A stretch of 64,000 nt of DNA from Halichoerus grypus. Taxonomy: Eukaryota; Chordata; Mammalia; Carnivora; Phocidae. The translations under genes were made by a program, and so were the position numbers. Position 1 is the first letter of the stretch, and each line of letters begins with the position of its first letter. Of this stretch, positions 44,248 through 56,479 are shown in pieces. The stretch covers positions 145,062,262-145,126,261 of the forward strand of contig NC_135718.1 of the NCBI RefSeq assembly GCF_964656455.1, read 5' to 3'. Below the pieces are notes generated by a model that was given only the letters and a program-made list of their open reading frames with translations, searched no databases and was not told the origin of the DNA.

Positions 44248-44404
44248 AATACTTTAAGGTTTGGTTTTTTTTTAAGTAGGCTCCACACCCAGCATGGAGC
44301 CTAATGCAGGGCTTGAACTCACAACCCCAAGATCAAGACCTGAGCTGAGATCAAGAGTCAGATGTTTAACTGACTGAGCCACCCAGGTGCCCCAATACTT
44401 TAAG
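44248..44404 (-). mobile_element. Short CAN-type SINE nested in L1
   Basis: Body 44259-44393 between AATACTTTAAG at 44248-44258 and 44394-44404. TTTTTTTAAGTAGGCTCCAC, GCAGGGCTTGAACTCACAAC, GATCAAGAGTCAGATG, GAGCCACCCAGGTGCCCC. Same short form as the 30.4 kb copy (no CT-rich middle). Confidence 0.94.
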
Positions 44405-45169
44405 ATTTTTCGTAGCTATGTTTAAACTGAAATGTGGCTATGAAATGGTCCTTTTTCTCTGATTTGCCTTATTTACTTGTTAGAACCAATACTAACTTCT
44501 TAAAATGAGCTGCACAATTTTTGCTTTTATTCCTAACTTCTGGAAAAATATGGTAAGACAAGAATAAGCCATTCAATTCAAGAGTTTGTTAGAGCCCATC
44601 TGTAGAGATACCTGAGTTTCAGGGTGTTTTGGAGAAGAGGTCTTTAATTTTCCTTCCTGCATATTAGACTGTGTTTTCCATTTTTCTTTCCTCACCTTTG
44701 CCAAGTCGTATTTTTTCTAGAAATTTTATTAACATGTATATATAATACTTTTTAATGTAATTTTAATACTATTGGGTCTCTATTTCCATTTTTTTCTCCT
44801 TTTTTTGCATCTTTTCCTTTTTTTCCGATTAACTTCCATAGTTTTATTTTATTAATTCTTTCAAAGAACCAGCTTACTTTTAGTAATCTATTGTCTTTTT
44901 TCCATTCTTTCACTGGCTCATTTTAATTAACATTTATCTTTGTCTTTCTTAAGTCCTTTTTTGTTTATTTGGGTTGAATGTCTAGTTAATACATTTTCAA
45001 TTTTTAAAAAAAATTTCTTGATAATTGTGTGTACAGCTATAAACTTATCTCTTAAAGCTTTATCAGCATTTCACACATTTTATTGTGTTTCTAATGTTGA
45101 TTATTCTAAGTGTTTGTAATTTCTATACTATGGTAATTATTAGTGCTTTCCATCACATATTTCTGGATC

Positions 45170-45535
45170 TCTTCCTTCTGAGTTTATGGTAGAACTGCAT
45201 TTCTCTAAATCCTTTGACGTTACATATAACCATGTGATTTGCTTTGAGCATGTGAACTGTGAGCAGAATTGACATCATTTCTGGGCAGAAATGTTAAGAA
45301 TGAGGTTCTAAGTCACCATGATTTCTTTACTCTGCCATAGCAATTGAGGAGACCCAAAGATTAAATTTCTCTCAATCTGGATCCCTGGGTGAGGATGATT
45401 TGGAGAAGGGACTTTTGCCAACCTATGGTGGGTATGTTCTAACATTAGTAAAAATCAAACCTTTGTTGTTTGGGGCCACTGAGATTTGGCATTTGCTCAT
45501 TATCTCAGCATAGCCTAGTTTATTCTGAATGATAT
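45170..45535 (+). mobile_element. Unclassified LTR-like ancient repeat inside L1
   Basis: The sequence between two antisense L1 pieces contains ATGTGATTTGCTTTGAGCATG, ATTTCTGGGCAGAAATGTTAAG, AATCAAACCTTTGTTGTTTG, GGGGCCACTGAGATTTGG and CAGCATAGCCTAGTTTATTC. I know this layout from an old interspersed mammalian repeat but cannot name the family safely. Confidence 0.5.
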
Positions 45536-47640
45536 AGTTTAAGATTTTCTTTTCATCTGAAAAGATTATTCAATAATATGATATATACTTGCTGGACATA
45601 CTGGTTGTTTTAAATGTTATCCTTTATTTTATTGTATTATGGTCTTAAAATAGAGTCTGTATGATTCTTTTCTTTGGTATAATATTGAGTATTCTTTTAT
45701 GTTTTATAACACGATACATTTTTGTTAAATATCCCATGTGTGCTATAAAAATGTATAGTCTCTGCTTATTGCAAGCAAAGTTATATATGTAGCATACATT
45801 ATATATATTGTACATTGTGATTTGAATATTTACATATATAAAGGAGTAATAATAGTTCAAAATTATTACTTGCATTTCTCAGGTCTGCTGTGTATCATCT
45901 TATTTTTATCTTATTCTTATTTTATCTTATTTTTATCTGTTTGAATCATCAATTTCTCAGGGGTACATGTTCAAGTCTCCAGTTTCAATTCAGACAGTTG
46001 TTACTACTGACATGTTTACACCACGTGATTTGGAACACATAGATTGATATTAGTTGTATCATCCTGCTCTATTGTTTCTTTTCTGAGTATGACATTCCTC
46101 TTTATGCCTTATAATGTTATTGTCTTACATTTTATTTGTTCAAATATGAAGACTGTCACTCCACCTTTTTTGGTTTATTTGTGGTTAGTACATTTTTTCC
46201 ATTCTTTTATTTTCTCTATTTTGATATCCTTTTGTTTAAACTGTGTCTCTTTTAGCCACACATGGTTAGATCATGCTTGATTTTAACCAATATAACCATA
46301 TATCCCTTATGGTTATTGTTAAGGCAAAACATATCTCTGCCATCTAAGTTCATATTTTCCATTTATTATGCTTTCCTTTTATTTTTTTAAAACTTTATTT
46401 CTTGTTTCCATTAGATCTATTAAGTTTTATTCTTCTTGACTAAAAGTTATGTATTCTTTCCTTTTTTTTAAAAAAAAGTGGTTGTTCTTAACTCAAGATC
46501 CATTCCCATGTCTGTTTTTGCCATAGATTCCTTAAGTACATCAATATCTGTATCTAAAGCTAATAATGCAAGTCTGTTGGCATGTCTTTTCTACCTCAGA
46601 GAGCTCTTCACCCATCCCTACTCCATCATATCAATTTGTCTAAAATAATAGTTCTGATTGTTACAGGTATAATGTTCTTTCTCTTTCTCTCTCTCTTTTT
46701 AAATTTTTCTACTTAGAAGAACTATTTGATTATTTTAATTCTTAGCATCTTATAGATGCTTCTGATCTATTTATCCCTTTATTTTTATTTGTATATTTTC
46801 TTCAGTAATTTCCCTCAAAGTGAGGATTAATATGGAAAAATCTGAAGCCCATATGCTTGAGAATATTTTTTGTTACATCCTCATATTTTAGTGACAATAC
46901 CCTTTAATATGAAATTTAAGATCTTAAATTATTTTCCTTAGAAAAAATTCTTCTACTTCTTGCATGTGAGTTGCTGCCAACTAAGATGATATAAATTTGA
47001 TTTTTTTTTCTTGTGTAAGTTATTTTTTCTTACTTTTGGAAGCATTTTAAATAATTTATTTGTCTTTGATTTTTCTTAGGTTTCATTATAATGCATTTAG
47101 GCATACCATGAACCTTTTAAATCTAAACTGTTTCATCTGTTGTTAATGAAAACTCATCTTTTGTTAAACTGAAAGGTTTATCGTGATTTTTTAAATGTCT
47201 TCCTTCTGTATTCATTTCTTTTATTGTGGCACCCTCATTATCTGCACACTGATACTTCTACTTATACCTTCCATATCTTTTAGCTTTTCTTGTGTATTTT
47301 GTATAAAAGAAACGATTCTTTTCTTAGTGCCTTCTGCTTACCCAGTATCTAATTAATTTCAAAGCTTTACCCATTCTGTAATTTATTGCATCTATTGGAT
47401 TCCTTATCTCAGCTAGTATATTTGTTTACATTTAGTAATTCTACTTGGTTCTTGTTAGGATCTCTTGTTCTTGATTGATGTTATAGATATCTTTGTCTCT
47501 TGGCATCTTTTATTGTGTTTGTTTTACATTATTGGTGTGTCCATCCCAATTATTCTGTTTTAGGAGTTACATTTTCTTTGGTTGGTGGTTTTACTCTGTA
47601 GTGGATCTATTATACCTCAGGTAAATAAACCTGGCAGTCT

Positions 47641-48509
47641 GAAAGTTCCCGTTCCCGAGGATGTGCCACCTACATAATCAGGTAGCATTCTTCAGAGATG
47701 GGCCAAAGGTTAAGTCCTGGTATGTCTCTCCTTCCCTGCAAATTAAAAGGGAGGGAAGATGATGAGATCCAGTCTGGAGAGCCGTTGGCCCTAGGAAAAC
47801 ATACTCAACTGCCTCCATTGCTTCCACTCCACCAAGCAAGCCTTCTGTTCCTGGATTTAACTTTAATCGTTCGCCAAGTGAGTTCATAATTTACTAGGGT
47901 TGGATGTGGGGGTGTCAGGTGGGAAGGAGGTGTAGAAGTGAATGCTCAAGGGTGGGTAGTTGGGCATCTCCTGTTTTTCATCAGCTTATCACCCCACAGA
48001 ATTTTTATATTCCCCTGATAGTACCTTGACAAGTGGCCAGGGCTGTTATTGCTAATTTTTATGGCCACAAGGCATCCAATTACTGTCCTAGGCAAGAGGA
48101 GAACTTACAAGCCTCTCTGAAAATTAGCCTCCCACAGCTAGCCACCCTTTTTTCTGGCTTTTCTTCCCAGGTATGCAGATGTATTGACTTCTGATGTCAA
48201 CAGCCCAGCAAATTTGACATTTAGAGCTAATATAGACCTAATTAGTTTCTGATGACTTTTTAAAAATTTGGTTAGAAGCAAGGAAAGAATTCTGTGAAAA
48301 GAGACAAAAAACAAACATTTTAGGAGCAAAAGGGAAAAGCCTAACCCAGAGAGCCAGCCAATTAAGACTGCGCCTGGGCAAGTGACTCAGGCATGTCATC
48401 TGGCTCGGAATGAAGTGTGATTTAAATTCTTCCTTAGGACTGACTTACCCCAGAAGACTTAGCTGGGTTTGGGAACAGCTGGTATGTTATGTGAGAGAGC
48501 CCTTTTTAA
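47641..48509. other. Unassigned single-copy DNA
   Basis: No gene or repeat recognised. Opposite-strand frames at 47678-47889 overlap and look like chance. Confidence 0.45.
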
Positions 48510-48740
48510 TTTATGAAGCTCTTCATACAAACATTATCTCTTTTATTTTATTTTATTTTTTCAAACATTATCCCTTTTCATCCTTACAATAATTGTAGGC
48601 TGTAGGCCAGACTGGCAGGATTCCCATTTTACAGATGAGTAAGTCAAAGCTTGGTGGCTTGCCCTCACCACATCGTTGACGGTGGGCAGAAACTGTACTT
48701 GAACACAAGTCCCTCTGCCGCCCCACAGATATCGGCACAT
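48510..48740 (-). mobile_element. MIR SINE, antisense
   Basis: AAACATTATCCCTTTTCATCC, TTACAATAATTGTAGGCTG, GGATTCCCATTTTACAGATG, AGTAAGTCAAAGCTTGGTGG, CTTGCCCTCACCACATC, then GAACACAAGTCCCTCTGCC in reverse MIR order. A (TTTTA)n patch lies at 48541-48560. Confidence 0.85.
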
Positions 48741-49984
48741 TCTCTTTGAGAAAGAACATGGCCTCCCTTATCAGCAAGCAAATAAACAGAAAGTTGGAAA
48801 AGGCTTGATGATTCATTTAGGCAGAAAAGAGCATGCGGCATGTGGAATTACCCTGTAAAAATATCTGCCTGGATGAGGGCCAGCTGGAAATTTAGCCTCA
48901 GGCCTACGGAGAGGTGTAGGGAACTCAGTGGAAGGCAAAGGAAGGAAAGAGAAGAGAGAGAGAGAACAATCAGGAAAGAATGATCTCAACAAGGACTATT
49001 TTAGGAGTCTCCTTTCCTGTAAGTTTTATTCCACAAGATTATAAAAGCTAACCCCAGCCTGCAGATTTTTAAACAGGAAAACAGCCCCTTGGTTTGCTTT
49101 CTGACCTAGTCCTCTCCACATAACTCAGTTCATCCAATGCAGAGAACACCAAAGTTACATTTCTTGGAGCAAAATCATAAAATATTTCTGGTCTTTTCCA
49201 TGTGGTTTGTTTACTGGATTATGGTTGGTTTCATCTTATCAGTTCTGCTGAGCAAGATGCTCTGAGCAATCTTCCTGAAGTTTCTCTCTCAGCAGGCAGT
49301 TCTCCACTCCCTGCTACCTCATTAATGTCAGAAATTCTGAGGTGAGGTGTTTGCCAAACTGTAGCTCTTAGAAGGAGAGAGAAGGGGGTGGTGAGAGAGA
49401 GAGAAAACTCTTCATTTCCTGTAGATACACACAGATAGTCCATTTTTTCCTCTTCTCCCTGTGATCCCTTCAACAAAAGGAGGAAAGGTGTCCTCCAAAT
49501 AGAATGCAGCCTAAAGCATAAGTCACAGTCCTGAGAACAAAAGAAACACAGAAAAAGAAGGAAAAACCCTTAACATTATGGTTAGAAATTACTCCAGAGA
49601 TAGGTCTTGTGGACCCAGCGTTGCCCCTTTCCTCTTGATCTACGTGGCGTTGAGGATTTATGTTCATGCCTGGTGTGAAGGGAACGGCCTGTGCCGGAAG
49701 GGGTGAGGGTGTGGATGTGGGAGACAGAGGGTGGGGAGAGGAAAGGAAGACAGAAATGATTTGTGTCTTCAGGGATGTTATTTTGGATTGCAAAGCCACT
49801 AAACCGAAAGGATGACAGGGAGGGAGTTTAGGTAGCCAAGCCCCACGATTGTCACCTCTCCAGGACCCACGGCTGCACCCAGTGTGGAGGATGAGCAAGG
49901 ACGAATACTCTAAAACACCAGCATGAGTGCAGCACTGGGGTGAGTCCCGGACAATCAGAGAAAAGCTGAGCAAGCTTGCCTCTT
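48741..49984. other. Unassigned single-copy DNA
   Basis: A small GA patch at 48951-48964. The 167-codon minus frame at 49470-49973 shows no domain or conserved-looking block, and I do not call it a gene. Confidence 0.4.
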
Positions 49985-50240
49985 AATAACAACAACCAAC
50001 AATTGCATAGTTCTTAGGATGTATCAGGTGTTATCTTAAGATTCTAAGTACATTACATATATTCACTTATTAATACCCAAGAATAGTGTCTCGGGTGGGT
50101 GCTACAATAGCCCTGTTCTACAGATGAGAACGCTGAGGTGCAGAGAAGTGATGTCATTTGCCCAAAGACACACAGCTAGTGGTGGGATTCAAACTGGCTC
50201 TGGAGTGTGTGGTCTTAACGCTGCATCTTACTACTTCTCT
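49985..50240 (-). mobile_element. MIR SINE, antisense, nearly full length
   Basis: ACAACCAACAATTGCATAG, TATCAGGTGTTATCTTAAG, TAAGTACATTACATATATTC, CTGTTCTACAGATGAGAACG, TGAGGTGCAGAGAAGTGATG, GACACACAGCTAGTGGTGGG, GTGGTCTTAACGCTGC. Confidence 0.93.
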
Positions 50241-51924
50241 GAGCTAAACGAGGACATTTGTGCTTGTGTTATTTAAAATGGTGAGAAGTTCATAACACAC
50301 TCTCAGTTAAAGGGGGAAATGCTTACATAAATTAACTTGTAGTCTGAGTTTTAGAGTATGAAAATTTATGTTTCCTAAAATAATACCTAATAGTGCAAGA
50401 AGGTCTCCATGAAGTGGTATCAAAAGAAATAGAACAACATAAAATAACACAGGGTGTGACTTCCGCTTTGTTTAACAACAAAAAACTTTTGTACCTACAT
50501 CCGTATCGTCTATCTCTGAAGAGATAAGCATAGAACAAAAATAATGGAAAAAATACACCAAAATATTTGCAATGGTTATTTCCAGACAGTGGGATGAACG
50601 GCAATTTATACTTTCTTCTTTAGACTTATGTATTTGCCCCTTTTCTAAAAAAAAAAGAAAAATCTATACATAATGTATTTATGATAAAGAAAACAATTCA
50701 CTGTGTAGGGAAATGATGCAGTTGAATCTGACTTCTTTTCTATGAAGGGCATTCTCTCCTGGGGTCACTGTTCCCGCTGCTGGCTGCTCTTCACCATGGG
50801 GTGGGAGTTCTCCTGGCGCCCCCTTCACCCATCCCCTGTCTTCCCTCCTGTTCCATGTTAGTGCTCTATAGACTAATGTCCGTCCACAGAAAGGAGCCCT
50901 GTGGTGAACTCTGGGATGGAGTAGACTTCTTTGCAGTAAGGTTAATTACAGTGCTTTGAAGTTTTGGTTCTGTGTATCAGATTTCTGTTCACAAAGCAGA
51001 GGTGTTACCTGGGGGCTGAAACTAAGTAAGATATGCATGGCAATTTAATTAAAGGATTTAACATACATAGTAACAGGTAAAGAATATATTTGTATGTGAG
51101 CCAGGAACAACAACAATGAAAAAGAATATGAAGCCTTTAAATAATAGAAATGTCCACAGACGCTTGTTCATTCATAAACAGTTGAATAGATTATCAATGA
51201 AATACATCTTTGGGTCTCTCATCTTCTACTGAATGTTCCTTTCTTAAAGACTGACAAAAGATTATTTTACTATCTTTACTATTTGTGGAATTTTCTTTTT
51301 AGTGTTACATAACCTGACTCCTTCCCTCTGTGATTGAAACATGCTTTTGTCTTTTTGTTATATTCAGCAAAAGTATCCCCAGAAGGCAGCTGGCTTTTGG
51401 CTCTCTGAGGTGAACTAAGACATTAATTAATGGATCTGTTCCATGACTCTTTTCATGAGAAATTCACATACATAAACCTTTAGGATCAAATAGGATCCAG
51501 ACGGATTCTAGAATTCCCAAGCCACCCACAAGGTATCCTGATGATCATTTGGTGTGACTGCCACCATTATCCAGATGACAAAAGGGAGGTCCAGGTGAGG
51601 AGGAGGAAGAAGGGAGGAGCTTGGCTAGGGACAGACCCCTGGTCTGGCTTTGAGTTCCCAGCAAATTGGCATTGTACCTACTATCACCAGGACCTAGGCT
51701 GTTCGCCTAGAACCTGCACCAAAGCAGTTGACATCCTTGGATAGAAGAAAAGAGATTAGGTACTGCAGGGGCTGGCTGCGGGCCTGCAAGATTGTTTTCC
51801 ATTTACCGGTAGGACCGAAAGGGTCCCACACAAACCCCCCGTGACCCATGTCAGTCTTGACCAGATGTGGGGCCAGCACCCCCTGCCTCTAGACAGCCCA
51901 TGAACCAAAGTCCTCAGTGCCTTT
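50241..51924. other. Unassigned single-copy DNA
   Basis: No gene recognised. A weak MIR-like piece may lie at about 51555-51760 (CACCATTATCCAGATGAC), too decayed to call. Confidence 0.4.
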
Positions 51925-52100
51925 TGGGCCCAAAGGCATAAATCATCGATTTTCTATGAATTAGGGATTACTGCTAAATCGTGTGCTTTCTATTAATAGA
52001 TCTTCATAAATGCTGCAGGTGCGGCTGGGGCTCCTCTTTGAAGTACTGCTTAATCATCTCGTTTCCAAATCCTCATAATCCAACCCTCATAAAAAACCCC
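51925..52100. promoter_or_regulatory. Candidate conserved element with OTX/PITX-type sites
   Basis: Directly left of the CpG island. Bicoid-class homeodomain words GGATTA (51965-51970), TAATCC (52076-52081) and GGATTA (52103-52108) plus TAATCA (52051-52056) occur within 150 bp of repeat-free sequence. Function is inferred from motif density only. Confidence 0.35.
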
Positions 52101-52345
52101 GGGGATTATTGATTGAGAGGGCCTCGGGGATCCCTAAAGGTGCTGCAGCTCAGACGCCGGCCGGTCCCCGTCCCCGAGGTGCGGCTGCAGGCCCGGGAAT
52201 GCGCGCCAGGTGTGGCGGTCCTGCGAGCGCAGAGCGCACTAGTCCCGGGCAGCGACGGGGCGGAGCTCCGGGCCGGGAAGGCGGGGCGACGGTGCCCACG
52301 GGCCGCCCGCTTCTGCCTCCTCATTTTCAGCCTTCGGCCGCTGGA
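52098..52345. promoter_or_regulatory. Isolated CpG island
   Basis: About 28 CpG dinucleotides in about 250 bp of strongly GC-rich sequence, against a CpG-poor, AT-rich background everywhere else. GC-box-like GGGGCGG occurs at 52257-52263. CATAAAAAACC (52088-52098) could be a TATA-like element for + strand transcription. Overlapping frames of 72-87 codons on both strands reflect GC-rich composition. It may be a promoter of an unannotated transcript, or an orphan island acting as an enhancer. Confidence 0.7.
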
Positions 52346-52375
52346 TCTTCCCTCCTCCCCTGGCCTTATTAAATA

Positions 52376-52570
52376 ACTTGCTTCAAACGATATTCTTTGG
52401 AACCAGAGTTTGAGACAAATTTTCTTACTCTAATGAATTAATTAATGATCATCAATTTGAATTAAAACAGTTCAAGTTGTTCAAAGTAGTCAATCTGTTT
52501 AGATTATTTTAATTACTGTAAGTAAATTAAAATTTCACTTGTTGAATGAAATAATTTCTTTATGGTAATT
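52376..52570. promoter_or_regulatory. Candidate conserved AT-rich element next to CpG island
   Basis: Dense homeodomain-type words in repeat-free DNA: ATGAATTAATTAATGATC (52433-52450), TTTGAATTAAAAC, ATTTTAATTACTG, TGGTAATTAC. It forms an AT-rich shoulder on the right of the island. Conservation not testable here. Confidence 0.35.
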
Positions 52571-52689
52571 ACATTTCTGTCCTGATCTTTGCCTCCTCTT
52601 CAGGGCGCTGTCCCTCCGGCCGCCCTGCACTGCTTCTGAGTCAGGCCATATAGGGCCACACTGAGTAAGACTGATGTGTTCATGAAGTT

Positions 52690-52880
52690 TCCACATCTAG
52701 AATGCCCTTCCCCTCCCTCTCTATTGGATGAAATCCTGGCTCAAATGTCACCTTCCTTGTGGAGTCTTCTGGAGTTCCCAGGCTGATTGAATCCCTTGCC
52801 CCTTTCTGTTCCCATAATACTTTGCTCATGCCTCTATCTTAGCACTATTTATATTTGAGTCCATTTTGTTAGTCGTTGTT
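52690..52880 (+). mobile_element. L2 LINE fragment, sense
   Basis: TAGAATGCCCTTCCCCTCCC, TCCTGGCTCAAATGTCACC, TTCCTTGTGGAGTCTTCTGG, CCCTTGCCCCTTTCTGTTC, TATCTTAGCACTATTTATAT in sense L2 order. Confidence 0.88.
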
Positions 52881-53095
52881 CACTTATTCCGCATATCTTT
52901 TATCTCCTGGGTTCCAGGAACTGGGCTGGATGCTGAAGACATAAAGTTGAAGAAGACAGGGTGCCTGATTGTGAGTAAATCACAAGGTCCTGGGAGAAAG
53001 ACATGAAAATAACTAGATGAGTAGAATATGCTAAGAGTTATAATAAAAAGCACTCTGAGGTCTTTGGGAAGGGGTCACTAGTCCATTCTGGGTTG
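52881..53095 (-). mobile_element. L2 LINE 3' end, antisense
   Basis: TTCACTTATTCCGCATATC, GTTCCAGGAACTGGGCTGGA, TGCTGAAGACATAAAGTTG, AGAATATGCTAAGAGTTATAA. It directly abuts the sense L2 in tail-to-tail arrangement, as at 34.25 kb. Confidence 0.7.
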
Positions 53096-53189
53096 TGAAA
53101 ACTTGAGAACTGCTTTATTGGGAACATCCAGTAGGGTGCCTGCCACTTATCCTGCTTGATAAACCTTAATGGAACCACTGGTGCAGCTT

Positions 53190-53385
53190 AAGGATGCTTG
53201 GATCTGGACTCTGATTTCACAGGTTGGAGTCCCACGTGGTGCTCGTGGGAAGATGCATAACTGTAAGGCAGATCACTTGAACATTCTGTCCTCCTCTCTC
53301 ATCAATGAAATGGGTATAATAACCTTCTTCTGGTGTTATCAGAAGCAAATGAGGAATTTTAAGTGAAAGCAATTTGAACACCAAA
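53190..53385 (+). mobile_element. MIR fragment (diverged)
   Basis: TGGATCTGGACTCTGATTTC, AATGAAATGGGTATAATAAC and AAGTGAAAGCAATTTGAACA fit the MIR order, with the middle poorly kept. Confidence 0.6.
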
Positions 53386-54289
53386 GAGGGAAGTAGAGGT
53401 AATGCCTAGATGTGAATGATACTATCTTCATGACACAGTGATTCCTTCTACTGAAAGCAACTCTGTGCATGAAACCTCACGAGCTTAACTGCACGACATG
53501 GAAAACTAAAATCATGACTGGTGTTAGGACAGTCACAAAGGGACAGAAAGTCCTGTTCTTTTCACTCCTCCTGAGCATTGGTCCATATGTTTCCAAGGGG
53601 ACTATAGGGTTCAGAGATTTGAGGTAACTATGAAATATCTTCGAGGTGTAGTTGCTCAGTTCTATTTCACGTAGAAAAAAATCAGTGCCTGAACATATCC
53701 ACACCTCTCGGGAATAGTTTTCCCACTAGTTTTTCATGGTTTGATGGAAATACTTCTACTGGACGCAGAATCAGCCAGACGCGTGTAAGCATTCTAGGTG
53801 GGTTTTGAGAATTGCTGTCATGTTCAGATTTCTTCTCATTGCCTTGATAACTATGGTCAGTGTGAGCTGGAGGGTAGACAAATCCATCATTGGTTTAAGC
53901 AGCTTTCTACTGCACCGTAGTGCTAAAAATCACAAAATTAATCAGCTGGTAGAAAGACACCCTTGGAGGTGTATGGAAGGAAGATGTGAATAGAAAGGAA
54001 TGCGTTTGGACAGGGATCTATTTATCATTGCACCTTCAGAGCTTTGTGGGCCTATAAAAATAGGGAAATGGGTGATAAAGTGGAATGCTCAATGGAGACA
54101 AAGGCTTCCAAGGAAAGAGATGATGTTTTGCTTCTGACACTAATATCTCCTCAAATGAAAGTGTATTTGGCAAAATTTTTGACTGTCCTTCCCACGTGGA
54201 ACAGTGTTTGTTCAATGAGGTAATACACAATGAGAAATAAAGCCCCATGTGGCCTGCAGAAAGAAAGAAAAAAACCAACCCTTTTCAAT
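53386..54289. other. Unassigned single-copy DNA
   Basis: No gene or repeat recognised. Confidence 0.45.
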
Positions 54290-54900
54290 GTGTTCAGGTG
54301 CTCCTTGATGTATGATTCAGTCAGAAACTGGGTGTAGCCTGCATCGTTCATTAGCCTTGAGACGTGCTTGCCACACGGGGGTGAGGCCAAGGAGCCAGGC
54401 AGCCACGGCTGACAAGTTCGGGGTGTGCTGTGGGGTGGAGCCACATGGCAGGGCTCGGGTCTGGAAACCACCTCGGCGCCGTGCACGTTGTTCTGGCTAC
54501 CTAACAGGCTGGTGCGATTATCGCGATGGCAGTATGTCTTCTGGCTTTTCTTAAGCTGTTCCTTGACTGCAAAAACAAGAAAGAAGAAAAATTACCCACG
54601 ACTCCCTTTGGATCTGAATCTGAAAGTTGAACAGACCCTGTGGTTGTGGCTGAGTGTATAGAAGTGTTATAAGCTGCCTGCCCTCGACCTTTTAGCCCCT
54701 TCCTCCCCACACCGGCATTTTAGGAGCAGCCCCCCGCCCCCCCCCACACCCACTCCCTCAACAGTGTCTATATGTTATTTACTTAATTTGCTGGCCGCGG
54801 AATGGTCTGAGGCCCTGAAGTAGACATTTTGTTATAAAGTTTGTAATATAATTTGACTTTTTGAAGTCTGTAAATATAGTGCTTAAAAGAAGCCCAAAAA
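54290..54900. other. Unassigned, locally GC-richer single-copy DNA
   Basis: CpG is more frequent here (54360-54540) than in the surroundings, and 54770-54890 (TTTGTAATATAATTTGAC, GTCTGTAAATATAGTG) has the look of 3' UTR or conserved sequence. No open frame or family identifies a gene. A C-rich run lies at 54730-54757. Confidence 0.35.
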
Positions 54901-56056
54901 ACCCCACAAAAAACAAAAAAACAAGTACCAGGCACCTACATGTATTGTTAATTGTTAAGTTAAATATTTTTTACTCATAGCTGAGTGTAAGATATCCTGC
55001 TATTGTTGAAAACATTGATACTTAAGCCTTTCTGGTTAAGAGATTACTTTTGCTGGGAGGAAAGACTTTCTGGACCCCCTGGCCCTAGTGGGTCCCCACC
55101 AAGACTCTTCCCAGAATGAATGGGATGGCTGCCTTCCCTATCAATGGGGTACTGATTAGGTGGTGTTAGTTCCTAACTCAATGGGATATGCTAAGTAAAT
55201 GGGATAGAATAGTATTTACAAGATTAATACTCCTGGAGGCCGGGTTGTTGACCACCCAGAGGAGGAGACTTACACCGGTAGTTAGCAGTGCCTCTGGACT
55301 TCTCTCTGGGAGCCAACAATCCCCGGGGACTCCCTCAGCAGCCCCAATTATAAATCTTTTTCTGTAGGAAAACGTGCATGAAAGATTGAGCCATGCCTTC
55401 CCAGAAAGACAAATAAAAAGGAAATTAAATGTTTGATCTCTTCATGTAGCACTGCACTGTGATTCCCTGACATGGATGCATTTTCTTTGTAATAAAGAAA
55501 TAACCAAAAAAGAAACAGCCAATAAAAATTCTTAGTGCTCTTAGCAAATACTTGTATGCTTTCTTCTTTGAATTGCCTTTAAAGATGCATTTCCCCTGTT
55601 TGCCTTGAAAGGTAAGCAGCTAGAAGTGCTCATTTGACTTCCTGATACCATCTGGGAGTGCTTGCAGTCTTTCCGTTACCACTAATTAGGGACCTATCAG
55701 GGTCCTCAAGGGAACTGCGCTTCTCACTAACACTGTCCAATACCATCCAGAAGGGAGGCAGGACTCTTATAAGCTGTTTGCCCCAAGTCACCCAAGGAAG
55801 GTGGCAAATTCCCAGGGAAAGTATCAAATGGATCTGTTAATGAGCCAAACACTAGGAAAGAGGGTAAGGGAGGAGCGCAATGTGCAAATCCAGAAACTGA
55901 ATGAGCTGAAGGAAATGGAGGATTTATTTATCTGGTTCTTAAAGGAGTGTTAATGTGAGGATCTCTCATTTTGGTTGAAAGCACTTTCAAGCCAAATCTT
56001 TCACTATAAGATTTGGAATCTCAGATAAGCCAAGGGCTTCAGAGTTTACACTTATT
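54901..56056. other. Unassigned single-copy DNA
   Basis: The block 55040-55420 has four AATGGGRT words (55119, 55143, 55180, 55198) and could be a decayed LTR, but I cannot assign it. No gene recognised. Confidence 0.35.
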
Positions 56057-56075
56057 AAAAAAAAAAAAAAAAAAA
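56057..56075. repeat. Poly(A) run of 19
   Basis: Uninterrupted A run, no recognised element upstream. Confidence 0.9.
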
Positions 56076-56479
56076 GGCAATTTGACCCTTCAAAGGATGA
56101 ATATTGCAATGTAAACTATGGTTATTATTTATCTACATTGAGATTTTGGTCTCCTTTAAGTAAGAATTTATCCTGCATCAGGTCCAAAGCTAACTGGAAA
56201 AAACTCAGTTATTGTTCAAATTCTTTATTTTACAAAGGGAAATTAAGTGACATGTCCAAGTTCATACAAATGACTGTAATATCTGGTTAAGAAATGTCAT
56301 GGGCTTAACCTGTTTCATTGTGTGCCAATTGTATAACTTCTACCATATTATTCTGTAATTTTATTTATCCAGTTTGTGTTCTTCTCTTTCTTCCCTCTGC
56401 CACCCCCAATCTCCATCTTGCTTATTTTGAGGATATCGAGATACTGAATGTGCCTCTTCTTCCCACTATGTGCCCATCA
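56076..56479. other. Unassigned; weak MIR relic
   Basis: TTCTTTATTTTACAAAGGGA and TTAAGTGACATGTCCAAGTT (56220-56265) resemble antisense MIR. Nothing else recognised. Confidence 0.4.

Larger units (their letters stand above)
44030..47640 (-). mobile_element. Old L1 (L1M/HAL1-like), long antisense copy, interrupted
   Basis: Antisense LINE order: polymerase region (TAATATGGTAAATTGCATTC, CTTCTTAAAATGAGCTGC, CTTTCAAAGAACCAGCTTAC, ATAAACTTATCTCTTAAAGC), endonuclease region after 45540 (CCCATGTGTGCTATAAAAAT, AAGACTGTCACTCCACCTTT, CTGTGTCTCTTTTAGCCACA), then upstream parts (GGTTTCATTATAATGCATTTAGG near 47080). Interrupted by a SINE (44259-44393) and an LTR-like insert (about 45170-45535). Edges beyond 47200 are uncertain. 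Confidence 0.82.

Noticed and set aside
49470..49973. 167-codon minus-strand frame
   Set aside because: No recognisable domain; low-complexity Ser/Pro/Leu content typical of chance frames.
52106..52376. Arg/Ala/Gly/Pro-rich frames in the CpG island
   Set aside because: Three overlapping frames on both strands reflect GC-rich composition; the island is better explained as regulatory DNA.
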